A DNA stretch of 6,232 nucleotides from Magnetovibrio sp. (GCA_016763255.1 JAESUA010000390.1:1-6232); one strand, 5' to 3'; shown: positions 1-6,232, numbered from the stretch's first letter. Notes: a model not told the origin generated them from the sequence alone. Program-made: numbers and translations.

Positions 1-345
1 ACGCCCACACGCTGTTCGGCGTCCTGTTTGATCCCGGCAATATGATGGCATTGGGGGTATTGCGGAAAAGTTCCCATTGTCGGATTGCCCGGTTGTGCGC
101 GTTCTCCGGCGTTAAATGGCGTCGATTTAATTTTGCCGCGTCTCTTTGCCGGTGAGCGCATCACGGCCAAAGAAATATGATCCATGGGCGTTGGTGGATT
201 GCTCCATGAAATTGGCGAACGAGCGAACCTGTGCGAGATGCATTCTGCTAAACCCATGCCCGTCGAGGGTGGCAAGGTAGCCAATCGTATACGCGATCAT
301 GCCGCTGGCTGATGAACTCTGACGTTCATTGTTCCAGCAACATGA
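1..345 (-). pseudogene. Possible degraded coding remnant, unidentified; otherwise non-coding
   Basis: No complete gene of normal size is visible in this stretch. On the minus strand one frame is open from 345 to 127, with an ATG at 300 that would give 57 residues (starts MIAYTIGYLATLDGHGF, includes HGSYFFGRDALTGKE). A second minus frame is open from 160 to the window edge and includes HNRAIRQWELFRNTPNAIIL. Both have a balanced, protein-like composition, and they overlap near 127-160, as expected if one gene had been split by a frameshift. I recognise neither. The ATG at 300 has no good ribosome binding site and sits in the 3' arm of the hairpin. Other frames here are also open (minus from 296 to the edge; plus 184-312; plus from the edge to 155), so coding status is uncertain. 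Confidence 0.25.
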
Positions 346-347
346 TC
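295..347 (-). terminator. Long hairpin after the kinase gene, possible terminator or 3' mRNA stabiliser
   Basis: In the minus-strand RNA, GAUCAUGUUGCUGG (347-334) can pair with CCAGCGGCAUGAUC (308-295) over 14 continuous pairs, two of them G-U. After a small internal loop (AACA against CAG), AUGAAC (329-324) pairs with GUUCAU (317-312) around a 6-base loop. The structure begins 24 bases after the kinase stop codon, a typical place for the end of an operon. No run of U follows on the minus strand, so a standard intrinsic terminator is not supported; a Rho-linked end or an RNA-protecting structure is possible. Confidence 0.45.
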
Positions 348-371
348 ATAAACTGTGTGTGAATTTTGTAT

Positions 372-1994
372 CTAAGCACTCAGTTGCTCAAAAAGACGTG
401 CCACTGCTTCTGCACCAGGATCGATATGCCCCTGCAGTTGCTCGGGGCTGATGTACGAAGCACGGCCCGCTTTGGCGTGCACAATCGTGGAGGTGTGGAT
501 TGCACCCTTACGCGCCGCATCGGCTGCGGGGCGAAGACCGTTTTCCAACTCGTCAAGTGCGGGCTGAAGGGCATCCAGCATCGTGCGATCGCCCACTTGA
601 GCCCCACCGATTTGCTGCACGCGCTTAAGTCCTTCCTGCAACGTTGCCACCATCGGCAATCCACTTGAGGCCGCATCACCTGCTGCGGTGAAGAAGATTG
701 CGAGCAAAACACCCAATGATCCACCCATGGTCTGGCTGAGTTCTTGGCCGATAGCGCGATAAAGTTGGGTGTGATCCGCCAGCGGCATTCGGTCGAGAGC
801 ATCAATAAGCGCGCGGGCTGCACCCGCAAGTGTCGAGCCCGTGTCCCCGTCACCAGATTGGGCGTCCAGCGCATTCAGATCGACCTCAGACTCGATCAAA
901 ATGTTGCAGCATTTTGTCAAGAATTTCGCTGTGGCATCATGCTCTGAGGGGATGGGGGCGATGGGCGTCAGACCGTCAGGTAATTTAAACACCGTTACAG
1001 GCTTCATCTCAACACAACCCGGCCAGGCGCTTGAGGCGCAAGGGGCCTGGAGCAAAGCGATTTCTTCGGCCGTTGCCGGGTATACCGAAATCGAGAACCC
1101 GCGCATATCGAGCGATGTCATCATCGCCGCTGGGCCGATGATAAACTTCACATTTTTGCCGATGCTCGACTGAGCCAATTCATTGGCCAGCACTGACATT
1201 TCCAGCACCGTTGTGCCGCCCAGATTGTTCAGCAGCACCACATGCGGTGCGGTGCCCATGAGTGGAGCCATCTTATCTGTGACGGCGGCCAAGGCCTGTT
1301 TGGCATTCTCATATTCAATCTGCTCCACGCCCGCTTCACCATGAATGCCCAGGCCCAGTTCGGCCTTACCTTGAGGGATTCGGTTTTCTTTTGGTGAGCC
1401 TGGCACCGTGCAGGTGTCCAGTGACATGCCAAGTGATTTTGTCCCGGCAATCACGCGCTCGGCGGCTTTGGTGATTTCCGCAAGAGACGCGCCGGCCTGG
1501 GCCATGGCGCCTGCGATTTTATGGACAAAAAGAGTTCCGGCCACGCCACGCGGCTGCGGCAGGTCGGGCAAGGCGATGTCGTCGTTGACGATAATCATAT
1601 TGACCTTAAGGCCAAAGGCCCGGGCGCGTTCGGCCGCGAGACCAAAGTTAAGCCGATCACCGGTGTAGTTCTTGACGATCAAAAGGCAACCCGCAGGCCC
1701 CGTCACCGACAGAATTCCTGCAAGAACCGAATCAATAGAAGGCGAGGCGAAGACATCACCGCACACCGCCGCCGTCAAAAGCCCTTCGCCAACAAAACCC
1801 GCATGCGCCGGTTCATGTCCTGAACCGCCGCCCGAGACCAGCGCGACTTTGGATTTGTCCCAGTCACTGCGCACGACAACACGGATATGGGGGTAGCCGT
1901 CCAGACGCGCGAGGGTACCGCCGGATGTCTGGATGAGGCCGTCAATCGCTTCGGTGACGGTATTTTCTTTTTGATTAATAAATTGCGTCATCAT
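372..1994 (-). CDS. dhaK: Dihydroxyacetone kinase family protein, fused DhaK-DhaL (ATP-dependent type)
   Basis: This 540-residue cytoplasmic kinase would phosphorylate dihydroxyacetone, or a related ketose such as erythrulose, with ATP. Residues 1 to about 345 form the DhaK substrate domain: GGGSGHEP at 55-62 (His60 matches the catalytic histidine of E. coli DhaK), NYTGD with Asp113 (matches the catalytic aspartate), and GIHGE at 216-220, whose His218 would form the covalent hemiaminal with the substrate. Residue 221 is Ala where most members have Pro. The DhaL nucleotide domain follows from about 355, with the three metal-binding aspartates in LDAQSGDGDTG (Asp377, 382, 384), GGSLG at 424-428, GDRTMLDAL at 468-476 and GRASYI at 510-515. 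Length is close to single-chain bacterial and eukaryotic kinases (about 550). The order is DhaK then DhaL in one chain, so a PTS-driven DhaM partner is not needed. The second ATG, at 1991, may be the true start. It is last in the transporter operon. Confidence 0.93.
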   Translation of the reverse strand: MMTQFINQKENTVTEAIDGLIQTSGGTLARLDGYPHIRVVVRSDWDKSKVALVSGGGSGHEPAHAGFVGEGLLTAAVCGDVFASPSIDSVLAGILSVTGPAGCLLIVKNYTGDRLNFGLAAERARAFGLKVNMIIVNDDIALPDLPQPRGVAGTLFVHKIAGAMAQAGASLAEITKAAERVIAGTKSLGMSLDTCTVPGSPKENRIPQGKAELGLGIHGEAGVEQIEYENAKQALAAVTDKMAPLMGTAPHVVLLNNLGGTTVLEMSVLANELAQSSIGKNVKFIIGPAAMMTSLDMRGFSISVYPATAEEIALLQAPCASSAWPGCVEMKPVTVFKLPDGLTPIAPIPSEHDATAKFLTKCCNILIESEVDLNALDAQSGDGDTGSTLAGAARALIDALDRMPLADHTQLYRAIGQELSQTMGGSLGVLLAIFFTAAGDAASSGLPMVATLQEGLKRVQQIGGAQVGDRTMLDALQPALDELENGLRPAADAARKGAIHTSTIVHAKAGRASYISPEQLQGHIDPGAEAVARLFEQLSA

Positions 1995-1997
1995 TTA

Positions 1998-2004
1998 CTC
2001 CCTC
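1998..2004 (-). promoter_or_regulatory. Ribosome binding site of the kinase gene, overlapping the ATPase stop codon
   Basis: The minus strand reads GAGGGAG here; its first two bases are the last two of the TGA stop of the second ATPase gene. Spacing from GGAG is only 3 bases to the first ATG (1994) but 6 bases to the second (1991), so the second ATG is the better start and would give a 539-residue protein. The overlap suggests that ribosomes finishing the ATPase start the kinase directly. Confidence 0.6.
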
Positions 2005-2998
2005 ATGCCAGGCGTGCGCCATCGACATCGAAATAGAATGGATTGTTGGGACGTATTTTTACGATGTCCCCCGTGTTCAAACTGGTATGAGCGTCCGTCA
2101 CCGTGATCAAATCATGATCCTTGAACGACAAATGCAAACGCGTTTGATCGCCCAAATGCTCGACCCGCAGCACCAGACTGTCTTCGCCTTCACCCTGAAC
2201 GATTTGCTCAGGCCGAAGACCAATTTTGTCCGCGCCATTTGGGGCCCCGGGGAAAAGTCCTGCGGGAAGCAAATTGATGCGGGGTTGTCCAAGACGACTG
2301 GCGGCATAGATGCTGACCGGGTTTTCGTAAATTTCGCGCGGAGAGCCAAACTGCACCACCCTGCCGCGATCCAAAACACCCACATGCGTGGCCATGGTCA
2401 TCGCTTCGATCTGGTCGTGCGTGACATAAAGCATCGTTGCACCGGAACTGGCTTGAATTCTCTTGAGCTCCATCCTCAAGTCCGAGCGCAATTTGGCGTC
2501 AAGCGAACTGAGCGGTTCATCCATTAGATAAACAGAGGGGCTGCGCACCAGTGCCCGGCCGATAGAGACACGTTGCATTTCACCACCCGAAAGGGCCGTG
2601 GCCTTGTTGTCGAGCTTATGTGAAATCTGCAACACCTCGGCGACTTCGCCAACCTTCTGGGCAATCTCTTCCGGCGTCATTTTGAGCTGTGGCGCTTTCA
2701 ATGGAAACGCAAGATTTTGGCGAACGGACAGATGGGGGTAGAGCGAATACTGCTGGAACACCATCGCCACATCGCGCTGCGCAGGTGTCACCCCGTCCAT
2801 GGACCGACCGCCAATGGTGATCTGTCCGGCATCGGGAACATCAAGGCCGGAGACCAGACGCAATGTGGTTGTTTTGCCCGCACCGGTGGGGCCCAGCAAA
2901 ACGACGAATGAGCCATCTGGGATCGACATCGTGACTTCATCCAGTGCGACATCTATACCAAAGGATTTTGATACACCTGTTAAAGTAACTTCAGCCAT
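2003..2998 (-). CDS. ABC transporter ATP-binding protein (second of two), MalK/UgpC family
   Basis: This 331-residue cytoplasmic ATPase is the second ATP-binding subunit of the same importer. Motifs are complete: Walker A GPTGAGKTT at 36-44, Q-loop Gln82 (MVFQQYSLYPH), signature LSGGEMQR at 136-143, Walker B VYLMDEP with Glu161, D-loop SSLD at 164-167, and His194 (YVTHDQ). A TOBE-like C-terminal domain runs from about 255 to 331 with the motif IGLRPEQI; it is about 30 residues shorter than in the first ATPase. The start at 2998 has a strong AAGGAG at 3013-3008, nine bases upstream, and the first 8 bases overlap the end of the preceding gene. Only 8 bases separate its stop from the kinase gene. 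Both ATPases keep their catalytic glutamate and switch histidine, so neither looks like a dead partner. Substrate is inferred only from context. Confidence 0.95.
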   Translation of the reverse strand: MAEVTLTGVSKSFGIDVALDEVTMSIPDGSFVVLLGPTGAGKTTTLRLVSGLDVPDAGQITIGGRSMDGVTPAQRDVAMVFQQYSLYPHLSVRQNLAFPLKAPQLKMTPEEIAQKVGEVAEVLQISHKLDNKATALSGGEMQRVSIGRALVRSPSVYLMDEPLSSLDAKLRSDLRMELKRIQASSGATMLYVTHDQIEAMTMATHVGVLDRGRVVQFGSPREIYENPVSIYAASRLGQPRINLLPAGLFPGAPNGADKIGLRPEQIVQGEGEDSLVLRVEHLGDQTRLHLSFKDHDLITVTDAHTSLNTGDIVKIRPNNPFYFDVDGARLA

Positions 2999-4088
2999 TT
3001 CTCAGCGCTCCTTCATTGCCAGCAGAGAGTAGAGCGCGTCCCGTTTCAGCTACAAAAATGGTGATCGTACGCTGATCGAAGGTAAGACCAATTTGCGAAC
3101 CAACCGTGATGGACTCGCTGCTTGCGAGGCGTGCCTTGAGGGCACCGTTGGGTGTCTCAAATGTAACGATTTGCGTGGTGCCAAGATATTCCGTTGCGAT
3201 AACAAGGCCCTTGTAAGAAGACGCATCGTCAAGATGAATATGTTCGGGCCGAATGCCGAAGATTAAATCGCCATTGGCGCCTTCGCGCATCTCAGGCACC
3301 GTAAACTCCGTGCCCGACAACGAAACCGAAGTCATGCCTTTACCGACCATCGCGTGAAAATTGAGAAAGTTCATAGATGGAGAGCCAATGAATTCAGCCA
3401 CAAATTTAGTCGCGGGCCAGTCATAAATGGCTTGGGGCACACCGAACTGTTCCACCACACCGTGGTTCATCACCACAATCTTGTCGCCCATTTGCATGGC
3501 CTCAAGCTGATCATGGGTCACATAAACGGTGGTTGCGCCCATCCGGTCATGCAACGCGCGCAGTTCTTGTGACATATGCTCGCGAAACTCTGCATCCAAT
3601 GCGCCCAGGGGTTCGTCCATAAAAAACGCCTTGGGTTCGCGAACGATTGCACGACCCAGTGCGACGCGCTGTCGATCACCACCAGACAGCCCGCCCACGG
3701 GGCGATCAAGGATGTCCTCAATCGCCAGAATGCGGGCGACCTCGGCGACACGTCTTTTCACCTCAGACTTGGATACGCCCTGGCAGCGCAAAGGATAGCT
3801 GATGTTTTTGCCCACATTCATATGCGGGTATAGGGCAAACATCTGGAATACAAAGGCGATGTCGCGCTGTGAGGCTGGCTTTTGGCTGACCTCTTCGCCG
3901 TCGATATAAATTTGTCCAGATGTCGGAAGCTCTAGCCCCGCCATCATGCGCAATGTGGTGGTCTTGCCGCAGCCCGAAGGCCCCAACAGCATGAAAAATT
4001 CGCCATCTTCGATGGTAAAGGATGAGGATTGCACCGCCGTGAAGTCGCCAAACTCCTTACGCACATTTTCAATACGGATCTGTGCCAT
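2991..4088 (-). CDS. ABC transporter ATP-binding protein (first of two), MalK/UgpC family
   Basis: This 365-residue cytoplasmic ATPase powers the importer. All nucleotide-binding motifs are intact: Walker A GPSGCGKTT at 36-44, Q-loop Gln82 (FVFQMFALYPH), signature LSGGDRQR at 134-141, Walker B AFFMDEP with catalytic Glu159, D-loop ALD at 163-165, and switch His192 (YVTHDQ). A C-terminal regulatory region of the OB/TOBE type follows from about residue 235, with the family motif FGIRPEHI at 277-284. Length is normal for MalK/UgpC proteins. The start has AGGAG at 4099-4095, six bases upstream. The coding region ends with an 8-base overlap into the second ATPase gene. It differs clearly from that neighbour (signature GGD rather than GGE, and a different C-terminal half), which suggests an ATPase heterodimer as in GlpS/GlpT rather than a MalK-type homodimer. 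It resembles GlpT only by position and type; substrate unknown. Confidence 0.95.
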   Translation of the reverse strand: MAQIRIENVRKEFGDFTAVQSSSFTIEDGEFFMLLGPSGCGKTTTLRMMAGLELPTSGQIYIDGEEVSQKPASQRDIAFVFQMFALYPHMNVGKNISYPLRCQGVSKSEVKRRVAEVARILAIEDILDRPVGGLSGGDRQRVALGRAIVREPKAFFMDEPLGALDAEFREHMSQELRALHDRMGATTVYVTHDQLEAMQMGDKIVVMNHGVVEQFGVPQAIYDWPATKFVAEFIGSPSMNFLNFHAMVGKGMTSVSLSGTEFTVPEMREGANGDLIFGIRPEHIHLDDASSYKGLVIATEYLGTTQIVTFETPNGALKARLASSESITVGSQIGLTFDQRTITIFVAETGRALLSAGNEGALRNG

Positions 4089-4091
4089 GGG

Positions 4092-4280
4092 TTACTCCTG
4101 AAAATGGCTGACGATAATGAACATCACCGTGCCGATAAGCGTGACAATGAATGAGTAGGTGAAAGCCCACATAAAAAACGGCTGCATCAACATAACGACG
4201 CCGACCGCGATCATGATGGAGGCCACCATCTCCCACGGGCCGCGGCGCAGCCGCATCAATTCATGAATGAAACTACTCAT
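4092..4280 (-). CDS. Small two-helix membrane protein, candidate ABC transporter accessory subunit
   Basis: This is a 62-residue protein of unknown function. The N-terminus carries basic residues (ELMRLRRGPWE), followed by two hydrophobic segments near residues 18-35 and 37-58 with a short turn around Gln33-Pro34, and a short polar end (SHFQE). The basic N-terminus predicts a cytoplasmic N-terminus and a helical hairpin in the inner membrane. The start at 4280 is chosen because its ATG overlaps the permease stop (ATGA) and GGAG lies ten bases upstream at 4294-4291. A longer version starting at 4391 would overlap the permease by 115 bases and begin with an arginine run, so it is rejected. The next ATPase gene starts 3 bases after its stop, and that gene's Shine-Dalgarno sequence overlaps the stop. 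The rhizobial glycerol importer also carries a small membrane protein (GlpU), but I cannot show that they are homologous. Confidence 0.85.
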   Translation of the reverse strand: MSSFIHELMRLRRGPWEMVASIMIAVGVVMLMQPFFMWAFTYSFIVTLIGTVMFIIVSHFQE

Positions 4281-5215
4281 TTGCGAACCGCTCCAAAGGT
4301 AATCCCCCGCAACAAATGTTTGCGCAGAAGAATTGTGAAAACCATCACTGGCATCAAGAAGATCGTCGCGCCTGCGGCGACGGCGGGCCAATCTTTACCG
4401 GCAACCCCGATGATGGTGGGGATAAAGGGCGGTGCAGTTTGCGCATTCCCCGACGTCAACAGCACGGCAAAGGCGTATTCGTTCCAGGCAAAAATCAAAC
4501 AGAAGATAGCCGTGGACGCGATGCCTGTGGCCGCCTGGGGCAAAACCACTTTGTAAAATGCTTGAAAGCGCGTGTATCCGTCGATCAGCGCCGCTTCTTC
4601 ATACTCAATCGGGATTTCGTCAATAAAGCCTTTCAAGAGCCATACCGACAGCGACAGATTCACCGCCGTATAGAGCAAGATCATGCCCAGATACGTATCA
4701 TTAAGCCCCAACTGCCTAAACATCAGGAAAATCGGAATCGCCACGGCAATAGGCGGCATCATCCGGGTAGAGAGGATGAAAAAGAGCAAATCGTCCTTCA
4801 TCGGCACCCGAAATCGCGAGAAGGCATAGGCGGCGGCCGTGCCTAACACCATGCACAGTAACGTGGAGCCAAAACCGATAATGACCGAGTTCATAAAGCG
4901 CTCACCGTATCGCGATGGGCCCGTGATCACCATCCCTTGGGCGCGCACGATCCGCTCATACCAAGTCGTCGGTTCGCCCACAGTCGCGAGCGTCTCCTCG
5001 GTCACGCGTGTGCGCGTGGTGAACAGGTTTACATACCCTTCCATGGTCGGCTCGAACGTCACTTTGGGCGGGTAAGAAATCGCATCTGAGGGGGATTTAA
5101 AGCCCGTGGCGATGATCCATACCAGCGGCATCAATGTAATGAGTGCATAGCCCACCACCAATATGCCCGCGAACCACTTCGTCCGAACGGACGGACTTGT
5201 CACAGAATAGCTCAT
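4277..5215 (-). CDS. Carbohydrate ABC transporter permease, MalG/UgpE type
   Basis: This 312-residue inner-membrane protein is the partner permease of the importer. Hydrophobic segments lie near residues 14-36, 108-131, 142-166, 174-195, 228-253 and 278-297. The EAA docking loop is canonical (EEAALIDGYTRFQAFYKVVL from Glu206), including Gly213. The C-terminus, HLLRGITFGAVRK, is the usual MalG-type tail. The stretch between helices 1 and 2 (about residues 37-107) is some 30 residues longer than in ordinary 275-280 residue members and is rich in Thr, Arg and Glu. This should form an enlarged periplasmic loop facing the binding protein. The ATG overlaps the stop of the preceding permease (ATGA), and AAGG sits ten bases upstream, so translation is probably coupled. 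The gene ends with another ATGA overlap into the small membrane protein. Confidence 0.95.
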   Translation of the reverse strand: MSYSVTSPSVRTKWFAGILVVGYALITLMPLVWIIATGFKSPSDAISYPPKVTFEPTMEGYVNLFTTRTRVTEETLATVGEPTTWYERIVRAQGMVITGPSRYGERFMNSVIIGFGSTLLCMVLGTAAAYAFSRFRVPMKDDLLFFILSTRMMPPIAVAIPIFLMFRQLGLNDTYLGMILLYTAVNLSLSVWLLKGFIDEIPIEYEEAALIDGYTRFQAFYKVVLPQAATGIASTAIFCLIFAWNEYAFAVLLTSGNAQTAPPFIPTIIGVAGKDWPAVAAGATIFLMPVMVFTILLRKHLLRGITFGAVRK

Positions 5216-6159
5216 CTTTCTTTAACCTTATTGAGTGCTTTCACATAAACCGAAGCCAGGCCAAAAACCGTGACAAACAGAATTACGGCATACGCTGATG
5301 AATAGCCCGTACGCCACTTCTCAAATGCTTCGCGTTTGAGGTTGATTGAGGTCAGCTCTGTAATCGACCCTGGGCCGCCGCCCGTGAGCTGCACCACGAG
5401 ATCAAACATCTTGAAATTTTCAATGCCGCGAAACAGCACCGCCAACATCAAAAAGGGCAAAACCATGGGCACCGTGATCGTCCAGAACTGACGCCACTTA
5501 CTCGCACGGTCGCATTCAGCAGCCTCGTAAATGCTATCCGGGATCGAGCGCAGACCCGCCAGACAGATCAGCATGACAAACGGTGTCCACATCCACGTAT
5601 CGGCAATCACAATCGCCCAGGGCGCAAGATGCACATCTCCGATCATCGAAAAGCTGGAGGGATCGCCACCGGTGAAAAAAGTCACAACGTAATTGAACAT
5701 TCCGATCTGCGGCTGATAGAGGAAGGTCCAAAAATTGCCAACCACCGCAGGGCTCAGCATCATCGGCAATACGATGATGGTGGTCCACATATCGTTGCCC
5801 TTGAATTTTTTGTTAATCAGGTATGCCAGGGCAAAACCGATCAACACTTGCAGCACGATTGTCCACAACAAAAAATGCGCCGTGGCCTGCATGGTCATCC
5901 AGATGTCACTGTCGGTGAGGATGCGCTCGTAATTGCGCAAGCCCAACCACTTAACATCGGCATTGGGTCGGTTGACACGGAAGTTGGTAAAGCTGAGCCC
6001 GATGGTCCAGATCAGCGGAAAGATATTCACCGCAAGAAGTAAGAAGATCGACGGGGCTACAAACAACCAAGCGATAGTGCGATCAGATAGTCCACGTATA
6101 CGTTCGGCGACAGGCTCGGGCGTTGCCTTGGCCACTCTGTCGATAGGGGTGTTCGTCAT
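5212..6159 (-). CDS. Sugar/polyol ABC transporter permease, MalF/UgpA type
   Basis: This 315-residue inner-membrane protein is one of the two permeases of a carbohydrate-type ABC importer. About six hydrophobic segments are visible, near residues 29-51, 94-116, 126-146, 178-202, 231-249 and 287-307, after a polar N-terminal tail of about 28 residues. The cytoplasmic EAA loop that docks on an ATPase lies near 211-234 (YEAAECDRASKW, ending in VPMVLP). The glycine usually found in EAA---G is Arg218 here. A GGGPG motif typical of MalF/UgpA relatives occurs at 260-264. The start is supported by AGGA at 6170-6167, seven bases upstream; an ATG five bases earlier is out of frame and stops after two codons. 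The gene ends with a 4-base ATGA overlap into the next permease. Length and layout are normal for the family. The substrate cannot be read from the sequence; a triose, tetrulose or polyol is inferred from the kinase downstream. Confidence 0.95.
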   Translation of the reverse strand: MTNTPIDRVAKATPEPVAERIRGLSDRTIAWLFVAPSIFLLLAVNIFPLIWTIGLSFTNFRVNRPNADVKWLGLRNYERILTDSDIWMTMQATAHFLLWTIVLQVLIGFALAYLINKKFKGNDMWTTIIVLPMMLSPAVVGNFWTFLYQPQIGMFNYVVTFFTGGDPSSFSMIGDVHLAPWAIVIADTWMWTPFVMLICLAGLRSIPDSIYEAAECDRASKWRQFWTITVPMVLPFLMLAVLFRGIENFKMFDLVVQLTGGGPGSITELTSINLKREAFEKWRTGYSSAYAVILFVTVFGLASVYVKALNKVKER

Positions 6160-6232
6160 TTCATCGTCCTACTTTGCACAATCAACATCTGTTCTACTTT
6201 ATCGTTTTCTGCAGGTCTGTGATTGGGCGACA
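6160..6232 (-). other. Upstream edge of the operon: likely 3' end of an upstream gene or a short leader
   Basis: These 73 bases precede the first permease. One minus frame is open from 6230 and stops with a TGA at 6158-6156 that would overlap the permease ATG by 4 bases, the same ATGA arrangement seen twice further down; its last residues would be VEQMLIVQSRTMK. Another frame (ending ITDLQKTIK) stops at 6196-6194, leaving a 34-base gap. Either could be the tail of an upstream gene such as a binding protein or regulator; the stretch is too short to decide. No convincing promoter is visible. Confidence 0.3.

Noticed and set aside
184..312. 42-residue plus-strand frame left of the kinase gene
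   Set aside because: It is short, without a ribosome binding site or known motif, and complements the minus frame that looks at least as protein-like.
366..668. 100-residue open frame on the plus strand overlapping the end of the kinase gene
   Set aside because: It is antisense to the conserved DhaL domain and shows no recognisable domain.
2087..2527. 146-residue open frame on the plus strand
   Set aside because: It is antisense to the second ATPase, whose intact motifs explain the open frame.
4092..4391. 99-residue version of the small membrane protein beginning with an arginine run
   Set aside because: It would overlap the permease coding region by 115 bases; the shorter start has a Shine-Dalgarno sequence and the ATGA junction seen elsewhere in the operon.
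4316..4846. 176-residue open frame on the plus strand
   Set aside because: It lies antisense to the second permease, is rich in His, Arg and Gln without hydrophobic core pattern, and has no family motif; it is a shadow of the permease codons.
6160..6232. Promoter for the operon
   Set aside because: A TTGATT occurs, but no spaced -10 element is convincing, and the stretch may be the end of an upstream gene.
1..6232. CRISPR arrays, tRNA or rRNA genes, insertion sequences
   Set aside because: No regularly spaced repeats, tRNA-like folds or transposase motifs were seen on either strand.

Overview
The window holds one tightly packed operon, read entirely on the minus strand (right to left), plus about 370 bases without a clear gene at the left end. 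The protein types, the moderate GC content and the permease sequences suggest an alphaproteobacterium, plausibly of the Rhodobacterales or Rhizobiales. This placement rests on recalled resemblance, not on a database search.

In transcription order the genes are: an ABC permease of the MalF/UgpA type (6159-5212), a MalG/UgpE-type permease (5215-4277), a 62-residue protein with two predicted membrane helices (4280-4092), a first ATP-binding subunit (4088-2991), a second, different ATP-binding subunit (2998-2003), and a two-domain dihydroxyacetone-kinase family protein (1994-372). Neighbouring genes overlap by 4 or 8 bases or are separated by 3 or 8 bases, and nearly every start has a visible Shine-Dalgarno sequence inside the preceding gene. 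The six proteins are therefore almost certainly made from one message.

Taken together they describe an import-and-phosphorylate module. Two permeases and two non-identical ATPases form the importer, the small membrane protein is a candidate accessory subunit, and the kinase would phosphorylate the incoming ketose (dihydroxyacetone, or a related ketose such as erythrulose) in the cytoplasm. The dual-ATPase plus small-membrane-protein layout recalls the rhizobial glycerol importer GlpSTPQUV, but gene order differs here and the substrate is not fixed by the sequence. No solute-binding protein gene lies in the window; it is expected to the right of position 6232 or elsewhere.

Left of the kinase, a long imperfect inverted repeat (295-347) can fold into a strong hairpin 24 bases after the kinase stop codon. 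Beyond it, positions 1-300 contain only short reading frames. Two of these, in different minus frames, look protein-like and may be the remains of a broken gene.
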